Made by a program: the position numbers and the translations under genes. Of a DNA stretch of 64,000 nucleotides, positions 42,901 through 55,494 are shown piece after piece. Positions within the stretch are counted from its first letter, which is position 1, and every line of letters starts with the position of its first letter. This stretch comes from Neoceratodus forsteri. Its lineage: Eukaryota; Chordata; Ceratodontiformes; Ceratodontidae. The DNA is taken from contig CM028131.1 in assembly GCA_016271365.2 (NCBI GenBank), positions 166,908,501 through 166,972,500 of the forward strand. Reading direction: 5' to 3'. The notes beneath the pieces are model-generated. The model had not been told where the DNA came from and ran no database searches. It was given only the letters and a program-made list of their open reading frames with translations.

Positions 42901-43030
42901 GTAACTCAACTTCCCAGCTGTGGCTGTCTGTCTGCCATGTTTCTGTTTTTACAATTAGGTCCAGGTATTCTGTTCCCACCACCACCTCCAGATCTGCCAT
43001 TTTATTCTGTAGGCTCCCGGCATTGGCCAA
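39993..43030 (-). pseudogene. CR1-d ORF2: endonuclease and reverse transcriptase
   Basis: From high to low: NAGSLQNKMADLEVV, VKTETWQ and YSLFRMDRQEKK (endonuclease, 42830-43030). Then DNAMGPDQVHPRVLKELWEE (41510-41570), YHPVSLTSVVGKLMESLI, NQHGFTGGRSCQTNLIEFF and DVIYLDFRKALT (motif A region). The block GSVLSPILFNVYVRDL and CLFMDDTKV (Ala to Met in the catalytic box, Asp pair kept) lie near 40895-41000. FNAKKVQ, LYKTLVRPQLEYGVQFW and TRGHSLRLEGVDIG complete it. A MIR-like SINE splits the endonuclease/RT linker, and several frameshifts are present. Confidence 0.88.
41759..41958 (+). mobile_element. MIR/CORE-type SINE in CR1-d
   Basis: A tRNA-like head (GCGCAGTGGTTTAAGGC at the A box, TTTGAATCCCAC at the B box) is followed by ACTGTGTGATCCTGAACAAT and TCACTTAACTTCC. 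These match the core pattern of MIR/CORE-SINEs (TGTGTGACCTTGGGCAAGTCACTTAACCTC-like). The element ends in an A-rich tail with CAAAAACAAAAATTATAAAAAAAG. CR1 sequence resumes directly after. Confidence 0.8.
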
Positions 43031-43110
43031 TATACCCTTCCACCCTCCCTTGCATTTTTGCTCCCCTCCCCTCCTGCTGCTCCTTGGTGCTCCGAGTGGG
43101 AGAGTGCTGG

Positions 43111-45758
43111 CTAGGTTATCTCTGCTTGGCCGAGATTCTCCTTTCCCCTTGATGCTGCACCCTCCCTTGTCTGGTTTAAATTTAGGTCTACTCCCAGTGT
43201 TTCTTCAATATACCCCTGTAGTTTTGCTCTTAGCATTCTAGTTCCTGTGTCACTTAGGTGTAGGATATCCCTTGAATACAGCTGTTCATCCACCCACGTA
43301 TCCCCCCAGTCTCCCAGACATGTGAAGCCCTCCTTCCTGCACTACTGCATTAGCCAGAGGTTAAAATCTTTTACCCTGAGTTGCCTGACCATGCAAGTAC
43401 AATGCAGTGGTAAGACCTCCGAAAATACCAGGGAACTGACCAATCCTCTACATCACTCTGCTAGCTCCCTGATCCTCCTTTGAACCATCTCTAGCTCCTC
43501 CCCAACTAAATCATTTGTTCCCAGATGCAATACTAGGTGTGGCTGGCCTCCCACTAGATTGATGCAGTCCTTAATCCTAAGGAGTGCTCTTTTGGCCTTC
43601 ATTCCTGGATCACAAAAAACTGATCTCCCCTTAAAAGCATGCTTCCTCCTCTGCCAATGAATCCCCCTTTATGACTGAATCCCCCTACACTACAACCACC
43701 CTTGTAGCCTCATCTCTCCTGACCATACTGTACTGACCTATTTCACTCCCTCTCCCCAGTGCAGATGCCTGCCTCTGCTCTGCTTCCTTCTCTGATTGAC
43801 CACCCCTTGCCACCTCCTCTCTGCCCCCTCCTGGCTCTGGACCCCAGATCCTGTCTCCCCTTTCCCTCCCTGCCTATCTCCAAGTCCTCTTCCCTGCCAC
43901 CCCTATCTGCCACACCACCATGACCCTCTGCGGCCATTCCTCCTTTCTGCATCCTTCCTCCACTTTTCCTCCCCTGCATTCCCCCAGCATGTCTTACTCA
44001 TGTGTCTCCCTCAGTTTCCTCTCCTGAGCTTGACCATCCTGGACTCTCTGTCCTTCTTCCCTGTACATTCTCCTCTTCTGTTAACTCAGCCAGGAGCCTA
44101 TACCTATTTGACACCTCCGGGGTGCCCCTGTAAAATACTCTTTCTGCTTCTTCCCACTGTCCATTGGCTCTCCCCCCACCTGCATTAGATACTCTGGGAT
44201 GGATATTCAAACTGCGCTATTTTGTGGTGCAAGCCCTTGCGCTGCACAAAATAGTTGCACAGGGGTGTGGCCAGAGCGATATTCAAAGGAGTTGCGCTAT
44301 TGAGCAACTCCTTTGAATATCACCCCCCAGCCACAGCCACTGTGCATGGCGCAGTGGAACTTGTACCACCGCAAGTGGTCAGAGTGAAGCATTCAACTTG
44401 CGGTGGCGCAAGTACCATTGCGCCATGCGCAAATTTCCGATATTCAAGGTGACATGCAAATGGGGCCATAAGTCGCAAGGTGCAGGGGGCCATTTGCATC
44501 TGTTTATGACCCCATTTGCATGTCATTAGCATGCGGGTGTGCTGATCCCGGACTTACGCCTGGTGCCCTGCCGGTAACGGCCGTCAGGGAACCGGCGCCC
44601 CTGCAGCCGATGGCGGGCAAAAGTACAAGAGTACCGTACAAGGCAGTCAGATTTGTCTGAATGAATGAATTCATTCACAAATCTGAACTACTCATATGTA
44701 AACTAGCACGCCCATTGGCTCTGCTCTGCACCAATGGGCATGCAGTCTACCGGCAGTCAGTCAGCGGGCAGCGGGGTGGTAGGCAGGTGGGATGCTGCCA
44801 CCTGCCAGCTACTGGGGAACGGGGTGGTGGGGCTTCATGGTTGGGTGGGGTGGGGACACTAGATCACCAGGGATGTGGTGTTGGGGATCGCAAACTAATG
44901 CAGCCTGCGATCGGGCTTATTGGTCCACTGGACCACCAGGGATATGTTCGAGGAGGGGTTTAAACTCTGCGGCCAGCGATCGGGCTTAGTCGGTCCACTG
45001 GACCCTGGGGATCGTTGAGGGGAACACTTTGCTGCCCGTGAAAGGGCTGGTTGGGGGAGGGTGATTTAAGCTTATGCCCGCGATCGGGCCAGTCGGGAGG
45101 GGGGACTTTCTGCTTTTGCCTGTGATTGGGCCAGTCGGGCGGGATGGGGGATGTCTGCCACTTTGCCCATGATCGGGCTGCAGGGGGCACAGGACTAGGT
45201 TGAGGTCCAGCCACAGGTGGCAGCTGCTGTATTGCACCCTGCAATGCGGCAGCTCAGCTGTGGGTGGCCCTTGACTTGATCCTTTTTTTGGCTCAGAGTT
45301 GTGCAGGCACAGGTTGGGGGTTGCACCTGCACAACTCTGCACAGCCCAGCTGAATATCAGGCTGTGCAGTTTATGCATGGTTCCTCCCCCTCCAGTTCAG
45401 CTTGCATTCATTTGCATTGCGCTGTTGCTCAGCATGTTTTCAGTGGCGCAACTGCCTCCTGCTGAATATCGCAGAATGGCGCAATTTCGGACTTGCGCAG
45501 GTGCAACCCTATTGCGCATCGCGCAACCCTTTTGAATATCAGGGCCTCTATCTACTCCCCCATCCTGTTTCCTCCTCTGCTGTCACACAATTCCTCCCAG
45601 TCCCCCCTCCATCTTCCCTTCTGCTCTCCTTCTTTTTTTGCCTCTCAATGTCCCTCCTTAACCATTTAAATTCAACTTCTAACCTCTGCAGTTTTTTGAC
45701 AGATAGGGCATTCCCCCAACTTCCACAAAGTGCTCACAAATACAGCAGCCCCACAGCC
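43111..45758 (-). pseudogene. CR1-d ORF1 with esterase-like domain, interrupted
   Basis: Minus frames read LVLHLGTNDLVGEELEMVQ (the GxND esterase block, about 43500-43550), and DILHLSDTGTRMLRAKLQGY (the C-terminal His block, 43190-43290). The upstream part (43998-44186) is Glu-rich. A DNA element then interrupts, and the frame continues at 45560-45750 with ALSVKKLQRLEVEFKWLRRD, a coiled-coil-like stretch. Order and motifs match CR1 ORF1 as in CR1-c. Broken by frameshifts and by two insertions. Confidence 0.75.
44195..45549. mobile_element. Hairpin-rich non-autonomous DNA element
   Basis: This 1.35-kb block is inserted in CR1-d ORF1, with GATATTCAAA near both ends in inverted orientation and a possible imperfect 8-bp duplication (AGATACTC / ATCTACTC). 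It contains at least three strong hairpins: GATATTCAAAGGAGTTGC with its complement near 44279-44322, GCATGGCGCA with its complement at 44344-44429, and GACATGCAAATGGGG with its complement near 44450-44525. GATCGGGC-type words recur five times between 44905 and 45180. No coding sequence was recognised. The superfamily is undecided. Confidence 0.65.
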
Positions 45759-46025
45759 ATGTCAGTGGCACAGTAGGTGTCAATGTCAGTGGCTTAGTAG
45801 GTAGCACACTCACCTATGAGGCTGGGAGATCAGAGGGCTGTGGGTTCAGTTTCCACATCTGGCACTTGGGTTTATATCCCAATACTGACACTGTAGTGCA
45901 GCATGAGGAGGGTGCTGCACTTCTGAGGTGCCATCTTTCAGATGAGACTTTAAACCAAGGTCACATCTGCCTGGATTGGTGGTAGTTCAGGTGGATGCTA
46001 AAGATCCCTTGGCACTTATTGAAAA

Positions 46026-46040
46026 AGAGTAGGGGAATTT
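46026..46040. repeat. Target-site copy 1, AGAGTAGGGGAATTT
   Basis: First of three identical 15-base sequences that bound the two Tx1 elements. It lies in the core of SINE-A. Confidence 0.9.
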
Positions 46041-46433
46041 TTGTGGGGAACTAGGAAAATTGTAATTCATTTATAATCCATAACAGGCCTTAAGCTTCAA
46101 TTTCTTTAAATAATAAAGGATGTGTCTGTCCATTTTTCCATCTTATCTTTTATATATTGCCATTGATTTTTTCCCTTTTTTCTACTCAGTCATGCTCATT
46201 TTTCTTTTCTTATATATTTTTTTGTCCTCTTTGTTTTTCTGTAATAAATCGGTACAAGCAGACCATAGCTCATCCATCTTCTTTTTTGAATTCTTTTTCT
46301 CATCAGATACATAAACTTGCCTCAATGAAACCTGTACATTTTTGATAAATATTTCTTTAGACATATCACATTGCTGTAGTACTCATTTGCATCTGGATTG
46401 CCAAATATAGTATTTGATAATGGCAAAAATGAC

Positions 46434-49400
46434 TTATAAATTTCCAGCCGAGCAAGAGTCCCAATATGAAGAATATACCGAAAAAATCAGTTCTGTATAT
46501 GTTAATGAAGATAACCACGGAATTTTCCAAATCCGAATAACTTCATCCCATAACTGTTGTACATAAACACATTCCAAAAACAGATGTTCCTGAGTCTCCA
46601 AAATATTTTGACGTGTATTTCTTGGACAGAATCTTTCTTCTCTAGATTTAAGTTTGTTATTGTTTTTCACGTTTCATTTTCCATGAATAGTCAACCATAG
46701 TAAATCCCAAGAAAAATCTGGTATTCTTTTATTTGTCAGTTGGGAAATCACTATATTCATTCCTCCAGCAGGACAGTTAGGTAAAATCACCACCTCTTGA
46801 CAGGAAGCTTTCATAATTATGTTGTATACTTGTTGTTTAGGGGCCATCAAGATTTGAGTATAAGGTACTTTCCATTTTATTAATTTCTGGAAAATAGGCT
46901 TAATGAATGGTGGTACAATATTTACTCTGACTAATAGCCTACTTTTTCCCTGTACCCATGCATTTAAGCCAATATTTACCCATTCAGAGATATTCTCCTG
47001 CCAAACTTTATTTTTCTGACCTTGCCAACATATTATGTTAACATATAAGAATAAACTATAATAAAAAAACTATTGGATTGACCATCCCTATTCCTCCTTT
47101 CTTATTAGGTCTATAAGTCACATCTCTTTTAATAGGGTTTAAGTGACTTCCCCAAAAAGCTCTGAAGAAAATACTATATAGTCTGGTTTCAAACTGTACT
47201 GGGGGGAGGAAAAATAACACTAATGTATAGAAATATGGGTATCAACAAGGTTTTTATCAATAATATTATTTTCCTTTTGGAGATTTGCCGATTAGCGCAA
47301 GAGTTTGATAGATTGTTTGCCATACCCATTTTCTTTTACCAATTCAAACAAGCTAAATCCCCAGGCCCAAATAATACCCCCAAAATTGAGATAGGTTCCT
47401 GTGTTAATTTTATTCCAGCATAAGAAGTTTGTAACAAGTCCCTACCTCCCAACTGCAAACCTATACTTTTATCTATATTAATATGGTATCCTGAAACCTC
47501 TGAATATTCTTCTGTCTCATTAATTCCCCTTTGTCAGTCATTTCTTTAAGAGCCAAAACAATGTCATCTGCATATGCCCAAAATATATATTGGGGCTTTC
47601 TCCACTATTAGTTGAAACCCCACTATCATACTATTCATTTGTATTATTCTTAATGGGGGGGGGTCAGTGCAAAATCTGTAAAGTAAGGGGCTAAGGGGGC
47701 ATCCCTGCCTTACCCCTCTTTTTATCTGTACTGATGTATCTGTCCACCCATTCACCCTAGGGATTACTTTAGCTGACTTATATAGGTTTTCAGTCCATTT
47801 GACAAAGATGTCAGGTATGCCAAAAAAAATTCAAAGTTTTAAACAGGTAACTATGGGCAATGGAATCAAAGGCCTTCTGCTGATCCAGACTCAGCAAAAA
47901 AACTTCAACAACACCAGTTTGAGTTTGTTGAAATAATTCCCTCAGAGTGATCAAATTATCATGTATCCCACGTTTTTCAATAGAACATGTTTGTACCTCA
48001 CTTATTAAAGTTGCAGCAACTAAACTTAACCTTTTGGCCAAAATGTTCCCAAGTATTTTGAAATCTGTATTCAAAATACAAATAGGTCTCCAATTTTTCA
48101 AGAGTTCCTTGTCACCTTTTTTATACAAAAGAATCAATTCAGCAATAGACAGATTCTCTGGAATCTGGTTAGACTGTAATAATTTGTTAAATACTTTAGT
48201 CAATTCTGGGAGTAATTGAAACTTTTATTGTCTATAAAACTTGGGTCAGACCATCGAGTCCTGGAACTGCACCTTCTGACAAAGAAGAAATTACTGACTG
48301 TACCTCCAGTTGTGATATTGGTATTATTAATGTCTGTTTCTGCTGATCAGACAGCTGAGGAAGCTGAATTTTTGATAACAAATTTTCTATATTATTTACT
48401 TCAGGGAGTATACCTAAGGTATCACTAACATATGGATGTACAGTATCCAGAATACCTTTTTCAGTAGCTTGCATGTTTCCCTTAGTGTCTTGCAACTGCA
48501 TTATTCCTTTATTCCCAACTATTCTCTTATTGTCTTTATATGGGTCAAATGTTTGTTTATTACCTTCAGTTCCAAATCTCAGTTCATTTTGCAAAGATTT
48601 AGCTCTATTATATTGCATTTTATACATTTCTTTTTTAAGAAAACAGATTTGCTTTGTATAATCTATTCCTAAAGATTCTGTTCTGAAAATCAGAGAATGA
48701 AGTTGTTTTCTGAGATTTAAATAGTTCAAATAGAGATGCATATTCTGTTTTTTTTTTCCTAATTTCTGAAATAATGTTTGAAAATTCTGTTTAGAGTTTT
48801 CCCACCAGTCAACATATGAATCATACAAACAAATGACTGATTTTCTTGCAGACCACAGTTGTTCCCATTTCATATTTACATGCCTATCCTCCATTAGTGT
48901 GGCATTGAGTCTCCAAGGACCTTTTGCACAGAGAGTTGTAGTGCTCCAACTTATCTTAATTTCTATAGCGCTATGATCAGAAAAGGACAAGTCCCACATC
49001 TTCCCACTGGTTACCTCTAGAAAATTTGAAACAAAAAAAAAAAAGTAAATTCTGGTGGAGTGGGTTCCTCTAATGTAGGAAAAACCTCCTTGTTTTTGAA
49101 CAGCCCTAAAGGAATCTTTCAAATTTGAGGTAAAAACAATATCTTTTAAAACATTGATGTCAAAAAAATGTTATTCATAGAGAATCTTCTATCCTCTATA
49201 GATAAACTACAATTGAAGTCTCCCCCAGATAATTATTCTAGCAGTATGTAAGTAAGGTTCAATTTTCTTAAATAATTCTGTTCGATTGACTTTACCTTGA
49301 GGGGCATACATGTTTATCAATCTAAATCTAGTATGATTATATTGAATATCTGAAAGTAAAGCTTGTCCCAATTCTATTTTCACCAATTTTGATACTCTTA

Positions 49401-49581
49401 ATTCAGGATTTAGAAATAAGACATCCAGATCATCACACATATCCAGTCCCTGTGACCAAAAAGAAACTCCCTTGTCCCATAACTTGGAAGCATGGGCAAT
49501 CTCATATAAAGTTGTAAGCCTAGTATCTTGTAGACATATAAGATCCACCCTATGTTGAGATAAAGCTGTCATTACTGTCAC
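46434..49581 (-). pseudogene. Tx1-A ORF2: endonuclease and reverse transcriptase
   Basis: From high to low: the endonuclease (49207-49581) with VDLICLQDTRLT, FWSQGLDMCDDLDVLFLN and RLINMYAPQGK. A long linker frame (48232-49122) with SFSDHSAIEIKIS (the SDH catalytic box) and PGLDGLTQVL follows. Then RT with NWRPICILNTDFKILGNILA, SIEKRGIHDNL and LLSLDQQKAFDSIAHSYLF (motif A), GVRQGCPLSPLLY (47695-47735), and AYADDIVL near 47555-47575 in a shifted frame. The C-terminus has ILETQEHLFLECVYVQQLW, matching Tx1-B. Three or more frame breaks. Confidence 0.88.
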
Positions 49582-49943
49582 CCTTATTTTGCTATTTTTA
49601 ATACTGTTAACATTTAAGGTAAAAATACTAAGGGATGACGTTAGGATTCAAAAAATGTACTCTTTTTTTTTATGACTGCGACCTTGTTGACCATTTCTGT
49701 TTTGCAGTATCTATAGAAACAGTATCCTCCACCTCTGATTAGTGGTCTTTAGATAAGGAAGAAACAGAAGAAGAGTCAGAATCAGCTTCATCCATTTCTT
49801 CAGACAAAGCTTTGTATTGGTTCATCATAGTTCATTTAGGTTTGCCTTGGGTAATTGTCCTTCCTTTTCCTTTTGAACCTATTTTACTGTCTGTTTTAGC
49901 CCAAGGCCTTTATTTGAAGGCCACAATTTTGAAAGTAAGCTCC

Positions 49944-51480
49944 TTATCCACTAGGAGAGGGGGGCATGGGCTCTGGAACCATAGAAGGCACCGTTTCTTG
50001 TGAAACTCTAAGCTCACTTTTGTCTACTAACTCCATTTTCCATTCTGTATTTACAGAGTTTATACCATCATGTGGTATATTAGCCTTTTGAGGTATAAGA
50101 TGGGTACACTGTTCCTGATCCATCTTGAGTAGTGGTCCATCTGGTAGTTCAACTATTGATTCTGTTTGCTGAGGTGATCCTTCAGTGTTCATAACATTGA
50201 CCTGTTCATTATCTTTGTCTTTTTGTCTATAAATTTCTTGCATTCTTTTTTCAGAAGCCACTGCACAGTCCTTCTTCTGTGCCTGAGTGATTAAAGCCTC
50301 ATGTGTAGTCACATCTTCTCCATTATGTGAAGCCCATGGGCATCTAACATATGAGTGACCTTTTTCCTCACACAAATTGCAATGGAATGTATTTATGCAA
50401 GCATTTGCAAAGTGGCCAAGTTCTAAACAGTGTGTACATTTTTGGGTGTCACAAACATTGCTTAAATGTAATCTTGAACCACAATGATGACATGATTTTG
50501 TCTGACCCAGGTAGAAGAGGGATCCTCTGTCTTTCCCCAGAAAGAAACAGCCTGGAAGATGTCCAATCCCTGTATTCAGCATAAACAGTTTACACTTCGC
50601 CCTCCAACCCCCTGTCCAGATTTGTTCTGAATCCATCACTGGAATAGGTTGTTCCAAAACTTCACATCTTTTTTTCAGCCAGTATAAAATGTCAGATATA
50701 GTGACTCCTTCATTTTTAAAAATGATGGTTATAGTACATACAGCAGGTTTTGTAATCGGTATGGCCAAAAAAGGAGACCAAAGAGGTGAATTCTTCAGTT
50801 CTTTGTATTTCACCCAAAATATATTAAAGGTCTCAACACTTTTAAAACTTATATTGTAGTTGTATTCGTCTGTATGAATTAAGGCAAAAATCTCAGAAGC
50901 ATAGAATTTCATTGAATTCTTCAGTAAAGTTCTTCCCACATAGACCCTATCTGGAAGGGTTTCTAGGCCACCTTTATATAATAGTCTAAGGGCATTTCTA
51001 CATCGTTCAGGTTCGCCCTTGTTTTTAAACAAATCTGCCATTCTAAGCATGGCTTTAAAAATGTTCTCTTATTAGGATCTTGCAAATTTTGTTCCCCAAG
51101 CCCTATTGATAATGTCTCATCCCTCCTTATCTGTTCAAAACTGGAGGAGCTGGGCTTATTTAGCTCTTCATTTCCCTCTGGATTCACCTTTATACTACTT
51201 TGGGAATTATCAATATGTTCAAGCCCAAGGCCTTCTCTATTTAGTTTCAAAGAAGAAGTCATTTCATCTTTTTGAGTTTTGCTTAAATCAACAGGGTTAC
51301 ACTTTTCAGAAAAGTAAGTTATAGTCTTATTCGGGGATTTAATCATTTTACCTGTGTAATCTCAACATCTTTATACTGAGCAACTACTGGATCCAATGGG
51401 TTCAGTTTCCAAGAACCATCTTTCTTGGAGATCCAACCTGCATTCTGAAGTGCCTCAGCAGGACACCAAGCTGATTCTTT
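49944..51480 (-). pseudogene. Tx1-A ORF1 with three CCHC zinc knuckles
   Basis: A 368-aa minus frame (49944-51050) contains ALRLLYKGGLETLPDRVYVG, an RNA-binding-like region, then CHHCGSRLHLSNVC, CTHCLELGHFANAC and CNLCEEKGHSYVRC, three Cys/His knuckles in a row. The N-terminal part (50963-51480) is in another frame with AEALQNAGWISKKDGSWKL. ORF1 is the nucleic-acid-binding partner of ORF2 in Tx1/L1 LINEs. The C-terminal tail is acidic and Pro-rich. One frameshift near 51010 splits it; otherwise well kept. Confidence 0.85.
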
Positions 51481-52055
51481 CTGTAATTGCATATTTTGAA
51501 CACCCAATACTTTTTTTTCTGAAATTATTCCTGATCTGAAAACCGCAAGTCAAAATCCTTGTTTAAGATCCCCGCTGTTTCAGCGGCTGAGCTGCCACAT
51601 CAGCATTCACCGGCTTACAGGGTGTGGCAGCTACATGCTGCTGCTGCACATCATTGCAATTACTTGTAAAATGTAAAGGGTTTATCTCACCAGCAGTAGC
51701 ATCTCAGCAATTTCAGGAGCTGATTTTTTTTTTTTGTTCTTGATCTGAAGAATATGAAATGTATAATTTTTTTCCATCTACCTGAGCCAAATGAAAATCC
51801 GTCTGTACTTTTTCAGACTGGAACATGTCTACTTCCACTTCCATTTTGGATGTCATTCATCAGATTTGAGTCTTCTGTTAACACACTTGCAGACTCCTCC
51901 ACAACATTTGGAGAAAACAAAATCTCCTCTGGTTCTTCGGTCTGTAGGATTTTGGAGGTGGGAAGAAGACCCACTCCCCAGCCTCCTGCACATCCTCACT
52001 CTCTGAGGATCGACACAAAGTGGCCATCCTTCCAGACAGCAGTGCCCCCTACTGC

Positions 52056-52070
52056 AGAGTAGGGGAATTT
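52056..52070. repeat. Target-site copy 2, AGAGTAGGGGAATTT
   Basis: Identical to copy 1. It sits between the 5' end of Tx1-A and the 3' end of Tx1-B. Confidence 0.9.
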
Positions 52071-52350
52071 TATTAGTATTGGAGTTCATTACACAAGAGA
52101 AATCAGTACAAACATTAATATTCATTATACATCCAAATATCAGCATATTTATACAAACACTAACATAACACTTTCTGCTTACAACTTTAAGACTTAGTTT
52201 GTACTTAGTCTAACCAAGTTGAACAATTTAACCATAGATGTTGTGATTTCTCTAATGAAAATCTATTCACATCTGCTTTCTGTATATTCTGTAAGGATAA
52301 CTTTATATTGTTCACGAGCTCCTCGTGGATGACTGTTCTTTGTTGCATTA

Positions 52351-55300
52351 CTAGCATGCACCTTGACTGCCATAAAAAAAACTTAGAGCAAAGGTTATAT
52401 ACATTGTGTCACTATGATATCTACAAAACCTGTTTCCATCTGGCCCATACATAATATCCTGATATGAAGGGGATGCCAGTTGATTATCTGACCAGGATTG
52501 TGCCAAGTATATCCAAAATGAGCTAGGAAAGGGACAGCTCAAAAAGAGACGTTCCTGAGTTTCCAACATCAGTGAACATATAAGTCTAGGGCAATATCTT
52601 TCTGATAGCTGTTTATGTTTGTTGTTTCCCTATACTCCCAGTCTGCCAAAGTTACTTAACCAGACATAATCAAAAATAAAGGATGGTAACCTAGGATTAG
52701 ATAGTTGCTGTAATATATAAGTTTGTTTAGTGCTTGTAAATCCTGGAAATTCTACTACTGATGTTTTTTCCACAGTTGTTATAGCGTTATAAATCCCTTT
52801 TCTGTCAATAGTCAACAACCGTGCTGGAGTAATGTTCCACCTTATAATATGCTTGATACAATCTTTCCCAAATTCTGGTATCTTAACTGGAATGGATCTT
52901 ATCTTTCTACTCTCCCATGCAGATATACAGGAAACCAGCCATTCTTGAATCAAGGGTACCCACTCCTTTGTGCTGGGGCATAGTGCTGGGCGTATGTTAT
53001 AACTCAAAAACAAACTATAGAAGAAGGCGATATGGTGTATCATCCCTACACCACCTTCCTTAATCGACAGATATGTAAATTCCCTCTTAATGGGATTCAA
53101 ATGAGAACCCCAAAAAGTCTGAAAAAACACCCCAAATAAATTGGTGCTAATGGACTGTGGAGGGGGGGAATATAGCTAATATAGAGAAACTGTGGAATCA
53201 GCAGTGATTTAATTAAGAGAACTCTTCTCTTCTTTGATATTTGTTGCCCTTTCCATCCATTTACCAATCTATTTGCTTGTTCAGCTTTAATTTTTCAATT
53301 TAACTGAGTCATATTCCCTGGTCCAAACCGAACCCCTAATATAGTAATAGAATCTGATATTATAGTGATCCCAGCCCACATGCCTGGGGGTGATACTGGG
53401 GTATTGCCCAGAATTACCCTTTACTTTTTCCAAAATTTATTTTTGACCCAGACAAATAGGAAAATTGCAGTAACACAGCTCTTAATGCCATTTCTGAGGA
53501 TGCGCTGGAGAGCACCAAAACCAAATCATCAATGTAAGCTAATAATTTCACTTGAAAAAAGACTCAGCAAGTGATATTCCTACTAAATCAGTATGAGTCC
53601 ATATTAACCTAATTAAAATGTCTATACCAAAAGCATACAGGAGGGGACTTAGGGGGCAAAATTGCATAACCCCCTACGAAATTTCACTTTCCTCCCAAAC
53701 CAGCCATTTGTATTAGGCCAGAAAAAGGAAGCAGCATACATCCCTTGTATCCAATTCACAAAGATTTCAGGTATCCAAAAACCTAACAATGCAGAGAATA
53801 AGAAATGGTGGGAAAGCCTGTCAAAGGCCTTTTCCTAATCCAAAATCAATACATGTCCTGTTTTCCCTTCCACATTCCCTTTATAAAAGGATTCCTGTAA
53901 TATGATCAAGTTGTCTTGTTTCCTGTTCTGAATTGCACGTTTGAAAAGGGCTGATCAAGAGATGAGCTACTTTATTCAATCTTGCCAACAATATTTTGCT
54001 CAAAATTTTTAAGTCAGAATTCAACATGCTTAAAGGCCTCCAGTTCCCAATATCTTCCCTTATATCTTTTTTGTGTATGAGTACTAAAATTGCATCCATC
54101 ATGGAAGCTGAATATGTGGAAGTCTTTAAAATGTGATTATACAGACTTACTAATGTAGGTGAGAGATTATCCATAAATGTTCTATAGAAACCTGTTCCCA
54201 AACCATCAGAACCTGGAGCTGTATTTGTTGCAAATCTGGTTTGGGGGAGAGGGTACCAAAGGTTTGGGTGACTTGTTCCTCCACTACTTCTAGTAGCTCT
54301 AGAGGGGAAGTAACTAATTCTCCTGAAGAGGAAAAAAGTTGTCTTATTACCCTACTCTAAATCCTTTTCTTATTTTCTTTATAAGGGTCAAGGCCACCTT
54401 TTGTTATCTACATACTGAATTAAAGTTCCTGTTGTAAGGTCTTTGCTCTGCCGTATTGTAGTGCTACCATTTGGGCTTTCAAGTTGAAGACCTGTGCACT
54501 CAAGTCCTGCCCTGTTGTCTCCATCAAAGAAATGACCCTCTGCAACTGCTGTCTAAGCTGTAAATATGTGAGGTACTCAGATGTGGATCTAGCTCATGCC
54601 CTTTGTTGAAAAAAGGAACACCAAGTTTTTTTCGAGTCCTGCCACCAGTCTACAAGGTCAGAATAACACTCAGCCACCAATAGCCTGGCCGCCCACTCTC
54701 TTTCCCATGCTTTATTAACCTGGGGGTCAGTTAACAAAGATTCATTCAGTTTCCAGTATTGCTTTTTACAATGCGGGGTAGCCCCTGCTTGTGTAGTTAT
54801 TTTAATAATCATATGGTCTGAAAACTCACAAGCTGCAACTTGTGCGTCTTGTGTCTCTAATGCAGATAAGAGAAATATAAAGTCTGTTCCTTGTTTTTAA
54901 AAGTCCCCTATGGTAGATAAATCCACCTTTGGGATGTGCTTTCCTATAGACATCAATGAGCCCTGCATAGTTCAAAATGTTATTTAAAGCATTTGAGTCA
55001 GAAAATATTTTTTTCTGTTTGCAGGCCCCTATCTGCCTTAGATAGGCCACAATTAAAATTCCCTAGCCAATACACTAGTCTGGAGGTGTGCATGAAAGGC
55101 TGAACTTCTTTAAATAGAGAAACCCTTTGGGCTTTTGTCTGTGGGGCATATATAGCTATAATCCTGCATCTACAGGAATCATAGGATACATCCAACATTA
55201 AGGTACGCCCAGGATGAATGTCTACCAACTGAGGCACTTTAAACCGGTAGCTAGAAAATAAAATACCTACCTCATCACATACTTCTGTTCCTGAGGACCA

Positions 55301-55480
55301 AAAGGATGGGCCCAGCAGCCAGGATTTTGAGGCCTGCTGTAACTCATGGTTAGATTTCAGCTGGGTGTCTAGTACACAAATAATGTCACTCTGTAACCTC
55401 CTTAAAAAAACATGGCCCCTAAATGCTTCTTTTCATTTTTTATACTATTGATGTTGATGGTACAAATGGTGAGCCTATCC
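52351..55480 (-). pseudogene. Tx1-B ORF2: endonuclease and reverse transcriptase
   Basis: From high to low: the endonuclease part with RIIAIYAPQTKAQRVSLF and VYWLGNFNCGLSKADRG (55000-55170). Linker: KKQYWKLNESLLTDPQVNKAW. RT: NWRPLSMLNSDLKILSKILL (54000-54070) and the AYIDDLVLVL box near 53525 in a separate frame. Thumb/C-terminus: LNPIKREFTYLSIKEGGVGM (53025-53100) and MLETQERLFLSCPFPSSFW. More stops and shifts than Tx1-A; motif A is not clearly readable. Confidence 0.85.
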
Positions 55481-55494
55481 ATAAAGAGGTTTGT

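Larger units (their letters stand above)
46041..52055 (-). mobile_element. Tx1-like LINE, full-length copy (Tx1-A)
   Basis: This is a minus-strand Tx1/L1-group LINE of 6.0 kb bounded on both sides by identical 15-base sequences. Its 3' end abuts SINE-A core sequence. The 5' end (high side) reads, reverse-complemented, GCAGTAGGGGGCACTGCTG. It carries ORF1 with three zinc knuckles, and ORF2 with endonuclease and RT. Tx1-clade LINEs are known for sequence-specific insertion, which fits the site reuse seen here. Frameshifts in both ORFs show the copy is inactive. Confidence 0.85.

Noticed and set aside
49944..51050. Host CCHC zinc-finger (CNBP-like) gene
   Set aside because: Same layout in two Tx1 copies with adjacent endonuclease/RT ORFs; it is LINE ORF1.
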